DNA of 64,000 bases from Methylocaldum sp. 14B (GTDB lineage Bacteria; Pseudomonadota; Gammaproteobacteria; Methylococcales; Methylococcaceae). Each line of letters starts with the position of its first letter. Within the stretch, counting starts at the first letter, position 1. The notes under the pieces are model-generated. The model searched no databases. It was given only the letters and a program-made list of their open reading frames with translations, and was not told where the DNA came from. Location: NCBI RefSeq assembly GCF_002005105.1, contig NZ_MSCV01000029.1, positions 1 through 64,000 of the forward strand. Reading direction: 5' to 3'. Position numbers and translations under genes: made by a program. Below, one piece after another: positions 25,648 to 35,345 of this stretch.

Positions 25648-28600
25648 ATGAATAAACCGCTATTCGATACCAGTTTCGCGCTTCCCTCGGTAAACCCCGA
25701 GATTACGCCCCAAAGGCTCTGTCCCGGCAATGTTCCCCTGGTGCTGCTGCCGGTGCGACTGGAGACGCGTTTCTTCGAACTGCCCGACGGCTCAGCCACA
25801 CTGCGGGTGCGCGTCTATCCCGACAAGATTCATATCGACACCCACCAGCCAGACCTCACGGAGGAAGAACAGGCCTTGGGAATGCAGTATTGGCAGCAGG
25901 ATTGGGCGGCGGGAGACGAAACCGCCCGCGCCGACGCCTGGCATACCCTGGCCAGCCGCGTCGATGCGGAGCGCGCCGCGTGGATAGCCCGGGTACTGCA
26001 GCCCACCAACCTCGCCCAGCGCCCCAAGGAGCCGCCGGTATTCCCGCCCCTGCCCCCGGTACGGGGCGAGCATGCGCCGGTGGCCCGGCTGCTGCCGGAC
26101 CGCTGGACCGCCGTACTGCACTCGGGAGGAACGGTCGCGTTGACGGCCACCGGAAACGACATTCAGCGAGAGCTCGCGGTCGGCCTTAACCCGAATGTGT
26201 CCGACGATAAAACCGACATGTCGGCCGGTGCCGGCGACACGCTCGCCCTGGATGAGGACATGATGTGGCTGGTGGACTTCGACAAGGCCCAGTCGGCCGG
26301 AATGGCGCTCACCATGACCGTGCCGGCGGCCGTTCTGGAAACCGGCATCGACGGTCTCATGGTATTCGGCGTCGCCGACTCGCCGGACACAGCCGATACG
26401 GCCAACCGGCTGGCCGATCTTCTCGATGCGCACCATTACACCGACGGGCTCGAGTTCCTGCGCTTCGGAACCCCCACGAACAACACCGACGATAGGCGCG
26501 CCGGCTACAGCACGGATGATCCCGGCCACCGCCGAAGCTTCGCCAACGAGGTCGTCGCGAATCCCGAAAACACGCCGAACGCGCGGCTCGTCGGGACGGT
26601 GCTCGGGCTGCCGCCGGAACGGATCGCAACCACCCTGGGACGCGTGGGCCAGGCCGGCCAGGACCACGAACGCGACCTGCGCAGCATGAATGCCGCGCTA
26701 TGGCAGGTCGGCTGGGGCTATTTCCTCAGCAACATGATGGGCGCGGAAACCGGCCTCACGGCCGAAGCGCTCGATTGGGCGCGCAACCACTTCCTGAACT
26801 ACGTGCGCAGCGGCGGTCCCTTCCCGTCCCTGCGCTGCGGAACCCAGCCCTATGGCATCCTGCCGGTGACGTCGCTGGACTTATGGACGCCGGAGGCGGG
26901 CGAAGCTTCCGCCGCCCGGGAATCCCGGCTCAAAGAGCTGCTGCTCGCCATGCGCAACGAAGTATGGCGCCCCGTCGTGCACCTGGTCGCACGCATCGGA
27001 CTCCGGCAGGAAACGCCCGGGAAGGCCGATCCTGACAGCGACCTCGCCGACGTCATGCGAACCGATGGCGTTTCGCACGGACATCTCACCCGCAGAGTGC
27101 TCGGCCGGCATTATCTCGAGCACCTGTACGCGCTGGCCGGGCGGGACTTCAGCCCGCTCGCGGTAGCGCAAGGCGAGATTTCGGCCAAGCTGATCGATCG
27201 CTTGAAGCTGACGGTGCAGAAGCTTCCCCGCCTCGCGCGCTGTTTCCTGGACACGGCACCCGTGCCGGTGACCGCTCCCCTGGTGCACGCGGGAGAAATT
27301 TCGCCGTGGCAGCGCCTGGAGTCCAATTACATCAGCGCGCTGCTCGAAACCACGAGCATCGAGGCATTGATCACGCTCGATCCGCCGCCGAGTCCGAGTC
27401 TTTTGTATGCGCTGCTGCGTCACGCACTGCTCCGCGAAATCGCGGAAGCCGCCGCGCGCATGGCGGCAACCGTGCCGGACAAACAATACGCGACGCTCGA
27501 CCTGCTGCGCGATTCCGAACTGGTCGATCTGGTCGACGGGTCCATCATCGGCTACACGGTGCAGAAGCCGGCGGACACGCTGCACTGGAAGCGCCAGCTC
27601 GAAATCCATGGCGTTCCGGGCCTTCCCGCCGACCAGACGATCGGCCGGTATCTCGAAGACTGGCTGCAGGCGCGCGCCGGCGGCAACCATCCGGCCGTCG
27701 CGGCGCTCGGCGAATTCCGCGCCGGCCTGGCCCATCTGCAGATGCTGGACACCGAGTCGCTACACTATCTGATGCAGTCCACGCTCGATCTCTCCTCGCA
27801 TCGGCTCGACGCCTGGATCACCTCGTTCGCCACCAAGCGCCTGAAAGCGATGACCCCCGGCGGATCGCCGGGTGTTTACGTGGGCGCCTACGGCTGGGTG
27901 GAAAATCTCCGGCCGGCGCATCGGGCGGAGCCGATTCCCGCCGAGCTGTTGCCGCCGGGGGAGCAGGCACCGGAGGAGCAGGCGCCGCTGTATCCGCTGG
28001 CCAATGACAGCGGCTTCATTCATGCCCCCTCGCTAACCCACGCGTCCGCGGCGGCCTTGCTGCGCAATGCGCATCTCGGCCCCGACGGAGTCCCGCAGCC
28101 GGATGGATCGTTTGCCATCGATCTGTCGTCGCGGCGGGTGCGCGATGCCTCGCGGCTGCTCGAAGGCGTGCGCCAGGGACAGCCGCTGGGCGCGCTCCTG
28201 GGCTATCGGCTCGAACGCCGCCTGCATGAAGCCGGGCTCGATCATTTCATCGCGCCGCTGCGAAAAATCTCACCGTTGGCAGTCCGCAAGCGGGAAACCG
28301 ACGCCTGGCCGAACGAGATCTTCAAAGCCAACGCGGCCAACAACGTGGTGGACGGACTAGAGCTGTTCCGAGCATGGAAGGCATACCGGAATAGCATCGC
28401 CTTTGAGATCAGGAACGTGGGGAGCGACGACGAAAGGTTCCGGGTCGAACGTGAGATCGAAGCGCTCGGCGATGCGATCGACGGTCTTGGCGATGCACTC
28501 GTCGCCGAGGCGGCGTACCAGATCGCTCGCGGCAACACCCCGCGCCTGGCCAGCACGCTGTCGGCCATCGCCCTGGGGGATGCGCCGGTACCGGAACTGG

Positions 28601-30156
28601 AAGTGGCCCGCATCCCTCGCACCGGCACCTCGCTGACCCATCGCGTGCTGGTGCTGTTCAGCGGCGTGTCGAATGCCGGCGGCGGCTGGACCAACTCGAC
28701 CACACGCACTGTCAACGAGCGCTGGCTCAATGCCTGGATCAGGCTGTTGCTGGGCGATGCGCGCAAGGTGCGGTGCACCGTCGAGCGGCTCGACGACACC
28801 ACCGGCGCGGTGACGGAAACCGCCGTTTTCCCGTTGAGCGATGTGCCGATGTCTACCCTAGACTTCGTGTACAGCGTACAGCCCGGGGGCCAGTCGGCCA
28901 CGGCCGACGCGTCGCCCTGCCTCGCCGAGCAGCGCGTGCTTTATCATGCAAGACGCCTGGCGAACGGCTTCGGCAACGACGCCGGGGTGCGGCTGCAGCA
29001 CGAGCGGCCGGCCGATCTCGCCGCCGGAGAGACGACGCTGTTCGACGTGCTGGAGCAGGCACGCGCCATTCGGCGCTTGCTCCAGGGCGCACGCGGACTG
29101 CGTCCCGAGGACCTGAGCCCGCCCGACCGCCCGCATCAGTCCACGCTCGATCTGGCGGACCTGGAAGCACGTGTCGTGCGATACGAGAACGGCCTGAATG
29201 CCGCCCACAAGACGCTCGCAAGCCTGGTGTCCAAGGGCGCGGAGACCCTCGCCGAGGATTTCCGGACGGCGATACTGAACCTCGGCCATTTCAGCGTCGA
29301 GCCGGCCGTCCCCGGCGTCGCGGTCGGCGACACGCCCGAGATTCGCAGCGCCTTGGCCCGGCAGGCGGCCGCGATGCTGAAGGTCAGCGGACCGCGCTTG
29401 GAACAGGGCGCCGCGCTTCGAACCCGGGTTGCAGCAACCGACCCCCGCGCGCGCTGCGACCAACTGCTCGAACGCGGACGCGCCGTCTATGGCGCCGAGT
29501 TCGTGTCGCTCCCAAGCTTTACCTGCGACGCTGCCGGCGCCGCCGAACTCAATGCCGCACTCGCGGCCGGCACCCGGCAACAAGGCGGCGATCCGCTCGC
29601 CGTCCACGGCTGGTTCATGCGCGCCTCGCGGGTGCGCGACGCCCTGGCGCCTCTCGGCCTGTGCCTGCAGACGGCGGAAGTCTTCGCGACCGGCGCCCGC
29701 CTGGACCTTAATGTCGCGCAATTGCCTTTCAACGCGGAAGAGCGCTGGGTAGGCCTGCCGGGGGCCGGGAAAGAACTGCCTCCGAGCAAGCTGTCGCTGG
29801 TGGTGCAACCCATGACGGCAATCGATGCCGCCCTGCCCTTGTCCGGCCTGTTCATCGACGAATGGGTGGAGGTGGTGCCGAACAAGGAGGAAACGACCGC
29901 CCTCACCTTTCAGTTCGATCCGCCCAATGCCTTCCCGCCGCAGAACGTGCTGATCGCCGTGCCCCCGGTTCCGGGCCAGGACTGGACCACCGAAACCTTG
30001 CGCTGCGTGCTCGCCGAGACGCTCGATCTGGCCAAGCTGCGCGCCGTCGACACGCGCCTGCTCGGCGCGGCCGCGCAGTATCTGCCGGGCATCTACGTGC
30101 CCTTCAATGTCGCGGACGACGCGGTCTCGACCGACTTCGCGCCGCTCACGGCCTAA
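25648..30156 (+). CDS. 1502-residue uncharacterised protein of the large-protein cluster
   Basis: The largest protein of the window starts 17 bases after its neighbour, without a strong ribosome site, so translation is probably coupled. Residues 30-42 read PLVLLPVRLETRF and about 395-405 read CGTQPYGILPV; these two segments look like family signatures. The middle is Ala/Leu/Arg-rich and mostly helical, with several repeats of an HALLREIAEAAARM-like amphipathic style. The last 100 residues (LFIDEWVEVVPN, FQFDPPNAFPPQNVLIAVPPVPG) are beta-like. No catalytic motif, signal peptide or membrane helix seen. Function unknown. Confidence 0.8.
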   Translation: MNKPLFDTSFALPSVNPEITPQRLCPGNVPLVLLPVRLETRFFELPDGSATLRVRVYPDKIHIDTHQPDLTEEEQALGMQYWQQDWAAGDETARADAWHTLASRVDAERAAWIARVLQPTNLAQRPKEPPVFPPLPPVRGEHAPVARLLPDRWTAVLHSGGTVALTATGNDIQRELAVGLNPNVSDDKTDMSAGAGDTLALDEDMMWLVDFDKAQSAGMALTMTVPAAVLETGIDGLMVFGVADSPDTADTANRLADLLDAHHYTDGLEFLRFGTPTNNTDDRRAGYSTDDPGHRRSFANEVVANPENTPNARLVGTVLGLPPERIATTLGRVGQAGQDHERDLRSMNAALWQVGWGYFLSNMMGAETGLTAEALDWARNHFLNYVRSGGPFPSLRCGTQPYGILPVTSLDLWTPEAGEASAARESRLKELLLAMRNEVWRPVVHLVARIGLRQETPGKADPDSDLADVMRTDGVSHGHLTRRVLGRHYLEHLYALAGRDFSPLAVAQGEISAKLIDRLKLTVQKLPRLARCFLDTAPVPVTAPLVHAGEISPWQRLESNYISALLETTSIEALITLDPPPSPSLLYALLRHALLREIAEAAARMAATVPDKQYATLDLLRDSELVDLVDGSIIGYTVQKPADTLHWKRQLEIHGVPGLPADQTIGRYLEDWLQARAGGNHPAVAALGEFRAGLAHLQMLDTESLHYLMQSTLDLSSHRLDAWITSFATKRLKAMTPGGSPGVYVGAYGWVENLRPAHRAEPIPAELLPPGEQAPEEQAPLYPLANDSGFIHAPSLTHASAAALLRNAHLGPDGVPQPDGSFAIDLSSRRVRDASRLLEGVRQGQPLGALLGYRLERRLHEAGLDHFIAPLRKISPLAVRKRETDAWPNEIFKANAANNVVDGLELFRAWKAYRNSIAFEIRNVGSDDERFRVEREIEALGDAIDGLGDALVAEAAYQIARGNTPRLASTLSAIALGDAPVPELEVARIPRTGTSLTHRVLVLFSGVSNAGGGWTNSTTRTVNERWLNAWIRLLLGDARKVRCTVERLDDTTGAVTETAVFPLSDVPMSTLDFVYSVQPGGQSATADASPCLAEQRVLYHARRLANGFGNDAGVRLQHERPADLAAGETTLFDVLEQARAIRRLLQGARGLRPEDLSPPDRPHQSTLDLADLEARVVRYENGLNAAHKTLASLVSKGAETLAEDFRTAILNLGHFSVEPAVPGVAVGDTPEIRSALARQAAAMLKVSGPRLEQGAALRTRVAATDPRARCDQLLERGRAVYGAEFVSLPSFTCDAAGAAELNAALAAGTRQQGGDPLAVHGWFMRASRVRDALAPLGLCLQTAEVFATGARLDLNVAQLPFNAEERWVGLPGAGKELPPSKLSLVVQPMTAIDAALPLSGLFIDEWVEVVPNKEETTALTFQFDPPNAFPPQNVLIAVPPVPGQDWTTETLRCVLAETLDLAKLRAVDTRLLGAAAQYLPGIYVPFNVADDAVSTDFAPLTA

Positions 30157-30199
30157 TTCAACCGCCGCCACCAACGAAATAGATAGAGGAAACGACGTA

Positions 30200-32680
30200 A
30201 TGGCAGGACTTTTCGTTTTCGTAGCCAGCCCGGCCCAGTACAGCATGGTCGGACGGAGCATACAGTTGTCCGGTTCGGTTGGAGGCGCCGGTAGCGGTTC
30301 CGTCTCCTGGGTTAGTATCCAGCTCGGCGCCGGGGGACCTACAGTGAAGCCCAACGGTCGCGAGAATTGGAGTTGGCAGGGACTGATCCCAAACAACATC
30401 CGCCCGGGCCAGGCGTTTCAGATCATCGTCACTGCCAGCGGAGTGATACAGACCAAGGGTTGGCCGGAACCGGAATACGAGACGGTCGACGGACAAGCCG
30501 TCCTCAACGTCGTGCTCGAAAACGTGGTGCCGGAACTGACGGTCGATTCGTTCCAGTCGCCCGTCGTGGTGACGCAGTTCCCCTATGTTTTCCAGCTCGA
30601 AGGATCCGCATCGGAGGCTAAACCCGAGATCTACGGCGTCCCCCAAGTCCAGTATCGGATCGGAAACGGTGCGTTCGTGGCCGCGAGTCCCGTCGTTGGC
30701 AACGCGGCTCGCTGGACTGCGGCGGTTTCCGTGGCGACCAAAGGGGACAGTGTCATCACCGTGCGGGCGTCCGACAATTTCGGGTCGGTCACGACCGTCC
30801 AGAAAACCTTGACGGTGCTCGAGTATCCGATGCCGACCGAAGTCGATCCGAACGTAAAAACAACGCTGGCCGGCGTGCCGACGACGTCCTCGATTACCAG
30901 CTGGACGCGGCTCGAACCGCAGTGTTCCAACGCGGACATCGGTTCCAGTTCCAACGCCCGCCTGTTCGATCCGCTATGGCTCATGACGCGGCAATGGCAG
31001 ATCGGCGAATTCCAGGGCGAGGATACCGGCTCGCCGGTGCAGGCGCGGGTGCGGGCAACGGGCGCACTGCTCACGCGGTGCTATTTCGGGGAGTTGCCCG
31101 AGAATAACAAGGCGCCTCCGTACGACCCGACGCTCGAACCGCTCGAGGCCGTGGTGGAACGCCGGCGCATGCGTCCCGCCGGCGCCGACGATTCCCGCAT
31201 GCTCACGCTGGCTGTGGAAGCCGGGCTCCACTTCCTGCGCATGCTGGAACGCAACGCGACGGCGAAGAAATATCGCCCGGCATTCCTCGCCCACTATGTA
31301 CTGCAACCGTCCCTCACGCTGCCGGCCGACGACGCCGGCCGGCGCTTCGTCCAGACCATGGTCGGTCGAGCGCCCGACGCGCGCCGGCTCGCGTCCGCGT
31401 TCCGCCAGCCGGACTCGTCCCAGATCGTTTTCGATGCGGCGCTTAACATCGCGGCAGCCGACCGTGCCCCGGTGCAGCAGGTCGCATCGGCTTGGCTGGC
31501 CTGGTACGACGGGCTTTTCACCGAGCCTGGGGCACCGTCCCAGGACGCCTGGATGCCGTCGCGCCTCGAGTATGCCGTGTCGGTCGCCACCCGTTTGTCC
31601 GCCGATCCGCAGGACGCGCTGACCTTCTCCGCCAGCGAATTCGATGGCGGCCGACTCGACTGGAGCAGCTTCGACATCAATAAAACAGCCGGTGTCGACA
31701 CCACCGGCGACGTGTATCCGATCGCGCTCACGGAAACCACGATGCCCGCGCCGGTGAGCTTTCACGGCGCGCCCGCTCCGCGTTTCTGGGAACTGGAGGA
31801 CGCGAAAATCGCCTACGGTCTGGTGTCGGCCGGACCGGCGGATGTGGCGCAAATGCTCATGATCGAGTATGCCAGCACCTACGGCAATGACTGGTTTGTC
31901 GTGCCGCTGAACTTGCCGGTGGGCAGCGTCACCCGCATCGACTCGCTGGTGGTGACCGACACCTTCGGCGTCCGCAGCCTGCTGCGTCCCATCGGAGATC
32001 CGGAACTGCCGCAGCCCTTCTTTTCCCTGTGGCAGAATTCGACCCTGCGCCGTGCGGGCAAAAGCCTCGGGGAAGAGTTACCGACCGGCGAGCGGATCGG
32101 CGCTCCCGTCCCCAATCTGTTCTTTCTTCCACCCACGCTTGGCCGGACCATCGACGGCGCACCCCTGGAAGACGTGCTGTTCATGCGCGACGAAATGGCC
32201 AACATGGGGTGGGGCATCGAGCGTAGCATCGAAAGCGCCATCGAAACGCCGCTCAAGCTGGCAAGCGATCCGGCGCAGGCCAACAGCGCTCCGCCCCCCT
32301 CCACCGCACTGCCGCGCTATCGGCTGTCGACGACCGTGCCGGACAACTGGATACCGCTGCTGCCCGTGCAACCGAATAACACCGACAACGCGGTTTCGCA
32401 GCTCCGGCCCGGGGCCGTACTTCAGCCGAATTCCACGGCAAAACCACAGTTCGCCCGTAGCGAGGTGCTCAAGGCGTTGAGCACGCAATGGCTCTACGAC
32501 GAGGAGGTCCCCCGTGAAGGCGTGCATATTACGCGTCGGCGCCATATGACGCGTTGGATCGATGGGTCGACCTGGGTATGGACCGCGTTCCGCAGCGAAG
32601 TCGGCACCGGGGAAGGATCGGCCGGTCTGCGCTTCGACCAGATCGAGGATGGCGGTCGGTCGGAGCAGGGATTCGATTGA
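30200..32680 (+). CDS. 826-residue uncharacterised protein with N-terminal Ig-like domains
   Basis: ATG 30200 follows AGAGGA; the open frame back to 30107 overlaps the previous gene and is not used. Residues 1-215 read as two Ig-like beta-sandwich domains, the second with VQYRIGNGAFVAAS and VITVRASDNFGSVTTVQKTL. The rest has RLFDPLWLMTRQWQIGEF then QGEDTGSPVQARV (about 253-285), a segment I associate with uncharacterised bacterial proteins. No signal peptide. It is the last gene of the cluster; an IS5-family remnant starts within about 25 bases of its stop, so further genes may have been lost. Confidence 0.8.
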   Translation: MAGLFVFVASPAQYSMVGRSIQLSGSVGGAGSGSVSWVSIQLGAGGPTVKPNGRENWSWQGLIPNNIRPGQAFQIIVTASGVIQTKGWPEPEYETVDGQAVLNVVLENVVPELTVDSFQSPVVVTQFPYVFQLEGSASEAKPEIYGVPQVQYRIGNGAFVAASPVVGNAARWTAAVSVATKGDSVITVRASDNFGSVTTVQKTLTVLEYPMPTEVDPNVKTTLAGVPTTSSITSWTRLEPQCSNADIGSSSNARLFDPLWLMTRQWQIGEFQGEDTGSPVQARVRATGALLTRCYFGELPENNKAPPYDPTLEPLEAVVERRRMRPAGADDSRMLTLAVEAGLHFLRMLERNATAKKYRPAFLAHYVLQPSLTLPADDAGRRFVQTMVGRAPDARRLASAFRQPDSSQIVFDAALNIAAADRAPVQQVASAWLAWYDGLFTEPGAPSQDAWMPSRLEYAVSVATRLSADPQDALTFSASEFDGGRLDWSSFDINKTAGVDTTGDVYPIALTETTMPAPVSFHGAPAPRFWELEDAKIAYGLVSAGPADVAQMLMIEYASTYGNDWFVVPLNLPVGSVTRIDSLVVTDTFGVRSLLRPIGDPELPQPFFSLWQNSTLRRAGKSLGEELPTGERIGAPVPNLFFLPPTLGRTIDGAPLEDVLFMRDEMANMGWGIERSIESAIETPLKLASDPAQANSAPPPSTALPRYRLSTTVPDNWIPLLPVQPNNTDNAVSQLRPGAVLQPNSTAKPQFARSEVLKALSTQWLYDEEVPREGVHITRRRHMTRWIDGSTWVWTAFRSEVGTGEGSAGLRFDQIEDGGRSEQGFD

Positions 32681-32684
32681 CGGT

Positions 32685-33380
32685 TCACGCTTTATTAGAG
32701 CGTGTTATGCACTTTGCAGGAGTAGCGAGGCCTTGACGAGCATGAGGACGGCGAACACCACGAAGTGCAGGCCCGCCAAGGTTTCGGCTAACCGCTCGTA
32801 ATCGCGAGCCAAACGCCGAAAACGGGCGATCCAACCGAAACTCCGCTCCACCACCCAGCGCCGGGGCAACAGCACAAAGCCTCTTTTGACCTCAGGCAGC
32901 TTGACCACTTCCAGCCGAATGCCGTGCTGGCGGGCGACCTCGGCTGCCTCGTCACCGGCGTCGCCCTGGTCGACAAACGCCACTTCCACACCTTGTCCCG
33001 TGACTTGTTGAACAGAGCGCGCCAGTTCCGCCACCTGCGCCCGTTCCGGCTCATTGGCCGGAGTCACCAGGAGCGCCAACAGATGGCCCAAGGTATCGAC
33101 GGCCATGTGGACCTTGCTGCCCTTCTTGCGTTTATAGTCATCGTAACCGGCACGCGACCCACTCTCACAATTGGGTCGCAGCGTTCGCCCATCCAAAATC
33201 GCGGCTTTCGGCTGCGATTTTCGCCCCTGCGCCAGACGCAAAATTTCGAGGCGATCGTGCACGATCGCCTCGAAGCAGCCCGCCGCGAGCCAACGCTGGG
33301 TCTGTTGATAAACGGCTTCCCACGGCGGCAGGTCATGCGGCAACATCCGCGAAGGCGCGCCGGCCCGCTTGGCCGGGACA
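32685..33380 (-). mobile_element. 5'-truncated IS5-family insertion sequence
   Basis: The element comprises the 3' two thirds of an IS5-family transposase gene and about 20 bases beyond its stop. Sequence resembling a full element begins near 33375 at a RAGAPxRMLPHDLPPW block; upstream of that the sequence reads into a terminator hairpin and lacks the usual N-terminal 70-90 codons. Terminal repeats and target duplication could not be established because the 5' end is missing. Boundaries are approximate. Confidence 0.7.
32705..33378 (-). pseudogene. IS5-family transposase, N-terminally truncated
   Basis: The readable frame encodes MLPHDLPPWEAVYQQTQRW, the DDE catalytic segments ILDGRTLRP, VDTLGHLLALLVTPANE and VEVAFVDQGDAGDEA, and the C-terminal LPRRWVVERSFGW and RLARDYERL. 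Related transposases start about 80 residues earlier. In the second Asp region the usual GYTG is GDAG. An open frame of 245 codons to 33442 exists, but its first 30 codons are foreign sequence. Activity is unlikely. Confidence 0.8.
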
Positions 33381-33401
33381 TGGAATGCGTTCGGAGAGTT
33401 G

Positions 33402-33427
33402 AAAAAATAGAGCCTCCCGGCGGGAGG
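33402..33427 (-). terminator. rho-independent terminator for the glycerol-3-phosphate dehydrogenase gene
   Basis: Read on the minus strand, CCTCCC pairs with GGGAGG around GCC and is followed by CTCTATTTTTT. It lies about 140 bases beyond the glpD-like stop, directly before the truncated insertion sequence. Confidence 0.75.
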
Positions 33428-33564
33428 ATTCCGCCCGGCCACGGAAATTCGCCTCCAGATCGGTTGATTGTTACAAAAGGAGCGTAACCGGAGATCGGCC
33501 GGGCAAGTCGCCGGAGAGTGGACTGCTCCGTACCGGCCGGATGCGTGCGCAACGGATTTCGGTG

Positions 33565-35160
33565 TTAAACCCGCTTCCGGAATCTAAGAAAACTATCCAG
33601 GCATTTCCCGATTTCAAGTCTTTGACGTGCTTTGTCCCATTCCAGGATCGGAGCGATGTCGGCTGCAATGGCTTCCATCTCGTCGGGAGAAAAGCGATGT
33701 AGAACGAGCAAGGGCGAACGACGCCGCAGGAGATCGTCCAAGTGAACGATCATTTCATTACGGGCGCAATGAAAAAGATCGGCGACAATGAATGGCAAGT
33801 CCGACAGAGCACGCGAACCCAGGGCGTTGTTCCGCTCGATAGATTGGAAAATCTCCTCGATCCGCCTGCCATGGCGGAAACCCAACCAGCGAATCTCTTC
33901 GGCTCCGAGCCCTAAATTCCGGCCCCGCTCCACCGAGTTCCGAAGCCATTCCGAATAGTTTTGGTCGGGAGCCCAAGGGAAAGCCAGACCCGCTGTCATG
34001 CAAGGGCGTCGAACACCCAGCTTTCGGCAAACTTTATCGACGATCGCCGCGGCGTCGTAACGCGCCGAGGTAAACTTGCCGCCCACCGAGACCAGCACGC
34101 CATTATTCAACTCTTTCAAAGTCCACTCGCGACTCAGCGCCGATGGCGCGAGCCCCTGTTTGCCCTTCAGCACCCGGAGACCGGCAAAGCCGCCGAGTAT
34201 ATCCTCTTCGCGCCATTGCACGGAGCCGAGCACACGGTTTGCCGATCGCAGCAAATAATCGACATCCTCCCGCTCCACGTCGACATCCTCGGGATTGCCC
34301 GCATAATCCGTATCGGTAGTGCCTAGCAGCGTTAGGCCATACCACGGCACCAAAAAGATCACCCGGCCGTCCGTTTCCGAAAAGAACAGCAAGGCATCCC
34401 TACCGGGCAAACGAGGCAAGATAAGATGAACGCCTTTACACAGACGACAGGCCTTGGGCGAAAAACCGGGCGCATCTTTCACCCATGCACCGGTGGCGTT
34501 GACCACACAGCGGGCATGCACCGGCGTCTGCTCCCCTGTCACTTGATCCTTGACGATGACGCCCGTCACTCGCCCGTGCCGCTCTTCGTAAGCTATGGCA
34601 CCGCAATAGTTGACCGCCACGGCACCGGCTGCCAAGGCTCCGTCCACCAATTCCAGCACGAAGCGGGCATCGTCCGTCTGCGCATCTCCGTAAACCCACC
34701 CGCTATCCAAATCCGTAACGCGGAGCCACGGGAAACGACGTGCAAATGCCTCGGCGCTCAAACGCTCGTGGCGTGCTTCCGAGCCGGCGATACTTCCCAG
34801 CAGATCGTAGATCGACAGCCCCAGACGAAGCCGCCAGGATGCCAAGCGATCTTTGCGATAAACCGGGACACCGAAACGTAGCGCTTCGACCCGGTGCGGA
34901 CAAAGCCGCATCAGCCGCTGCCGCTCGTTCAACGATTTCCGAACCAGTCCGAAATGCCCCTGCGCGACGTAACGCAGCCCGCCGTGGATCAGCTTGGTCG
35001 ATGCCGAAGACGTACCTCCGGCCCAATCCCCCCGGTCGATCAAAGCCGTTGACAATCCGCGCAAGGCGGCATCATAAGCCGTCCAGGCGCCATAAATGCC
35101 GCCACCGACGACCAGCAAATCGAAGGTCTTGTTCTTAAGATCGGAAAATCGCCGCTGCAT
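33565..35160 (-). CDS. glpD: FAD-dependent glycerol-3-phosphate dehydrogenase
   Basis: The 531-residue flavoprotein oxidises sn-glycerol-3-phosphate to dihydroxyacetone phosphate, passing electrons to quinone at the inner membrane. The FAD-binding start is DLLVVGGGIYGAW, followed by SSASTKLIHGGLRYVAQGHFGLV and later VPWYGLTLLGTTDTDYAG, all characteristic of the GlpD/GlpA group. The C-terminal alpha domain (PFIVADLFHCARNEM, then HLDDLLRRRSPL) is complete. ATG 35160 is chosen because the upstream extension has no homology. A terminator lies downstream and the nuclease gene is divergent. Confidence 0.92.
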   Translation of the reverse strand: MQRRFSDLKNKTFDLLVVGGGIYGAWTAYDAALRGLSTALIDRGDWAGGTSSASTKLIHGGLRYVAQGHFGLVRKSLNERQRLMRLCPHRVEALRFGVPVYRKDRLASWRLRLGLSIYDLLGSIAGSEARHERLSAEAFARRFPWLRVTDLDSGWVYGDAQTDDARFVLELVDGALAAGAVAVNYCGAIAYEERHGRVTGVIVKDQVTGEQTPVHARCVVNATGAWVKDAPGFSPKACRLCKGVHLILPRLPGRDALLFFSETDGRVIFLVPWYGLTLLGTTDTDYAGNPEDVDVEREDVDYLLRSANRVLGSVQWREEDILGGFAGLRVLKGKQGLAPSALSREWTLKELNNGVLVSVGGKFTSARYDAAAIVDKVCRKLGVRRPCMTAGLAFPWAPDQNYSEWLRNSVERGRNLGLGAEEIRWLGFRHGRRIEEIFQSIERNNALGSRALSDLPFIVADLFHCARNEMIVHLDDLLRRRSPLLVLHRFSPDEMEAIAADIAPILEWDKARQRLEIGKCLDSFLRFRKRV

Positions 35161-35345
35161 GGTCGTAATAGCCTTGATGCCCCATACTTCCTGGACCGAT
35201 TCCCAGGATGTTACACTCGCGCCGCCAACGATCCTGACGTGGAGAATATCCCCGCTCTGGCAATACACACAAGCAAGTCGATCTCATTTTCCGACCATTC
35301 AAGGCTTGTCGCTCAAATGTGGCCATGGATCCGATCGTCATACCG

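Noticed and set aside
28858-30399. 513-codon antisense open frame over the 1502- and 826-residue genes
   Set aside because: No recognisable motif, spans a true intergenic gap, and composition fits a shadow frame.
32705-33442. Intact 245-residue transposase gene
   Set aside because: Related transposases begin about 80 residues earlier; the first 30 codons of the open frame are unrelated sequence crossing a terminator.
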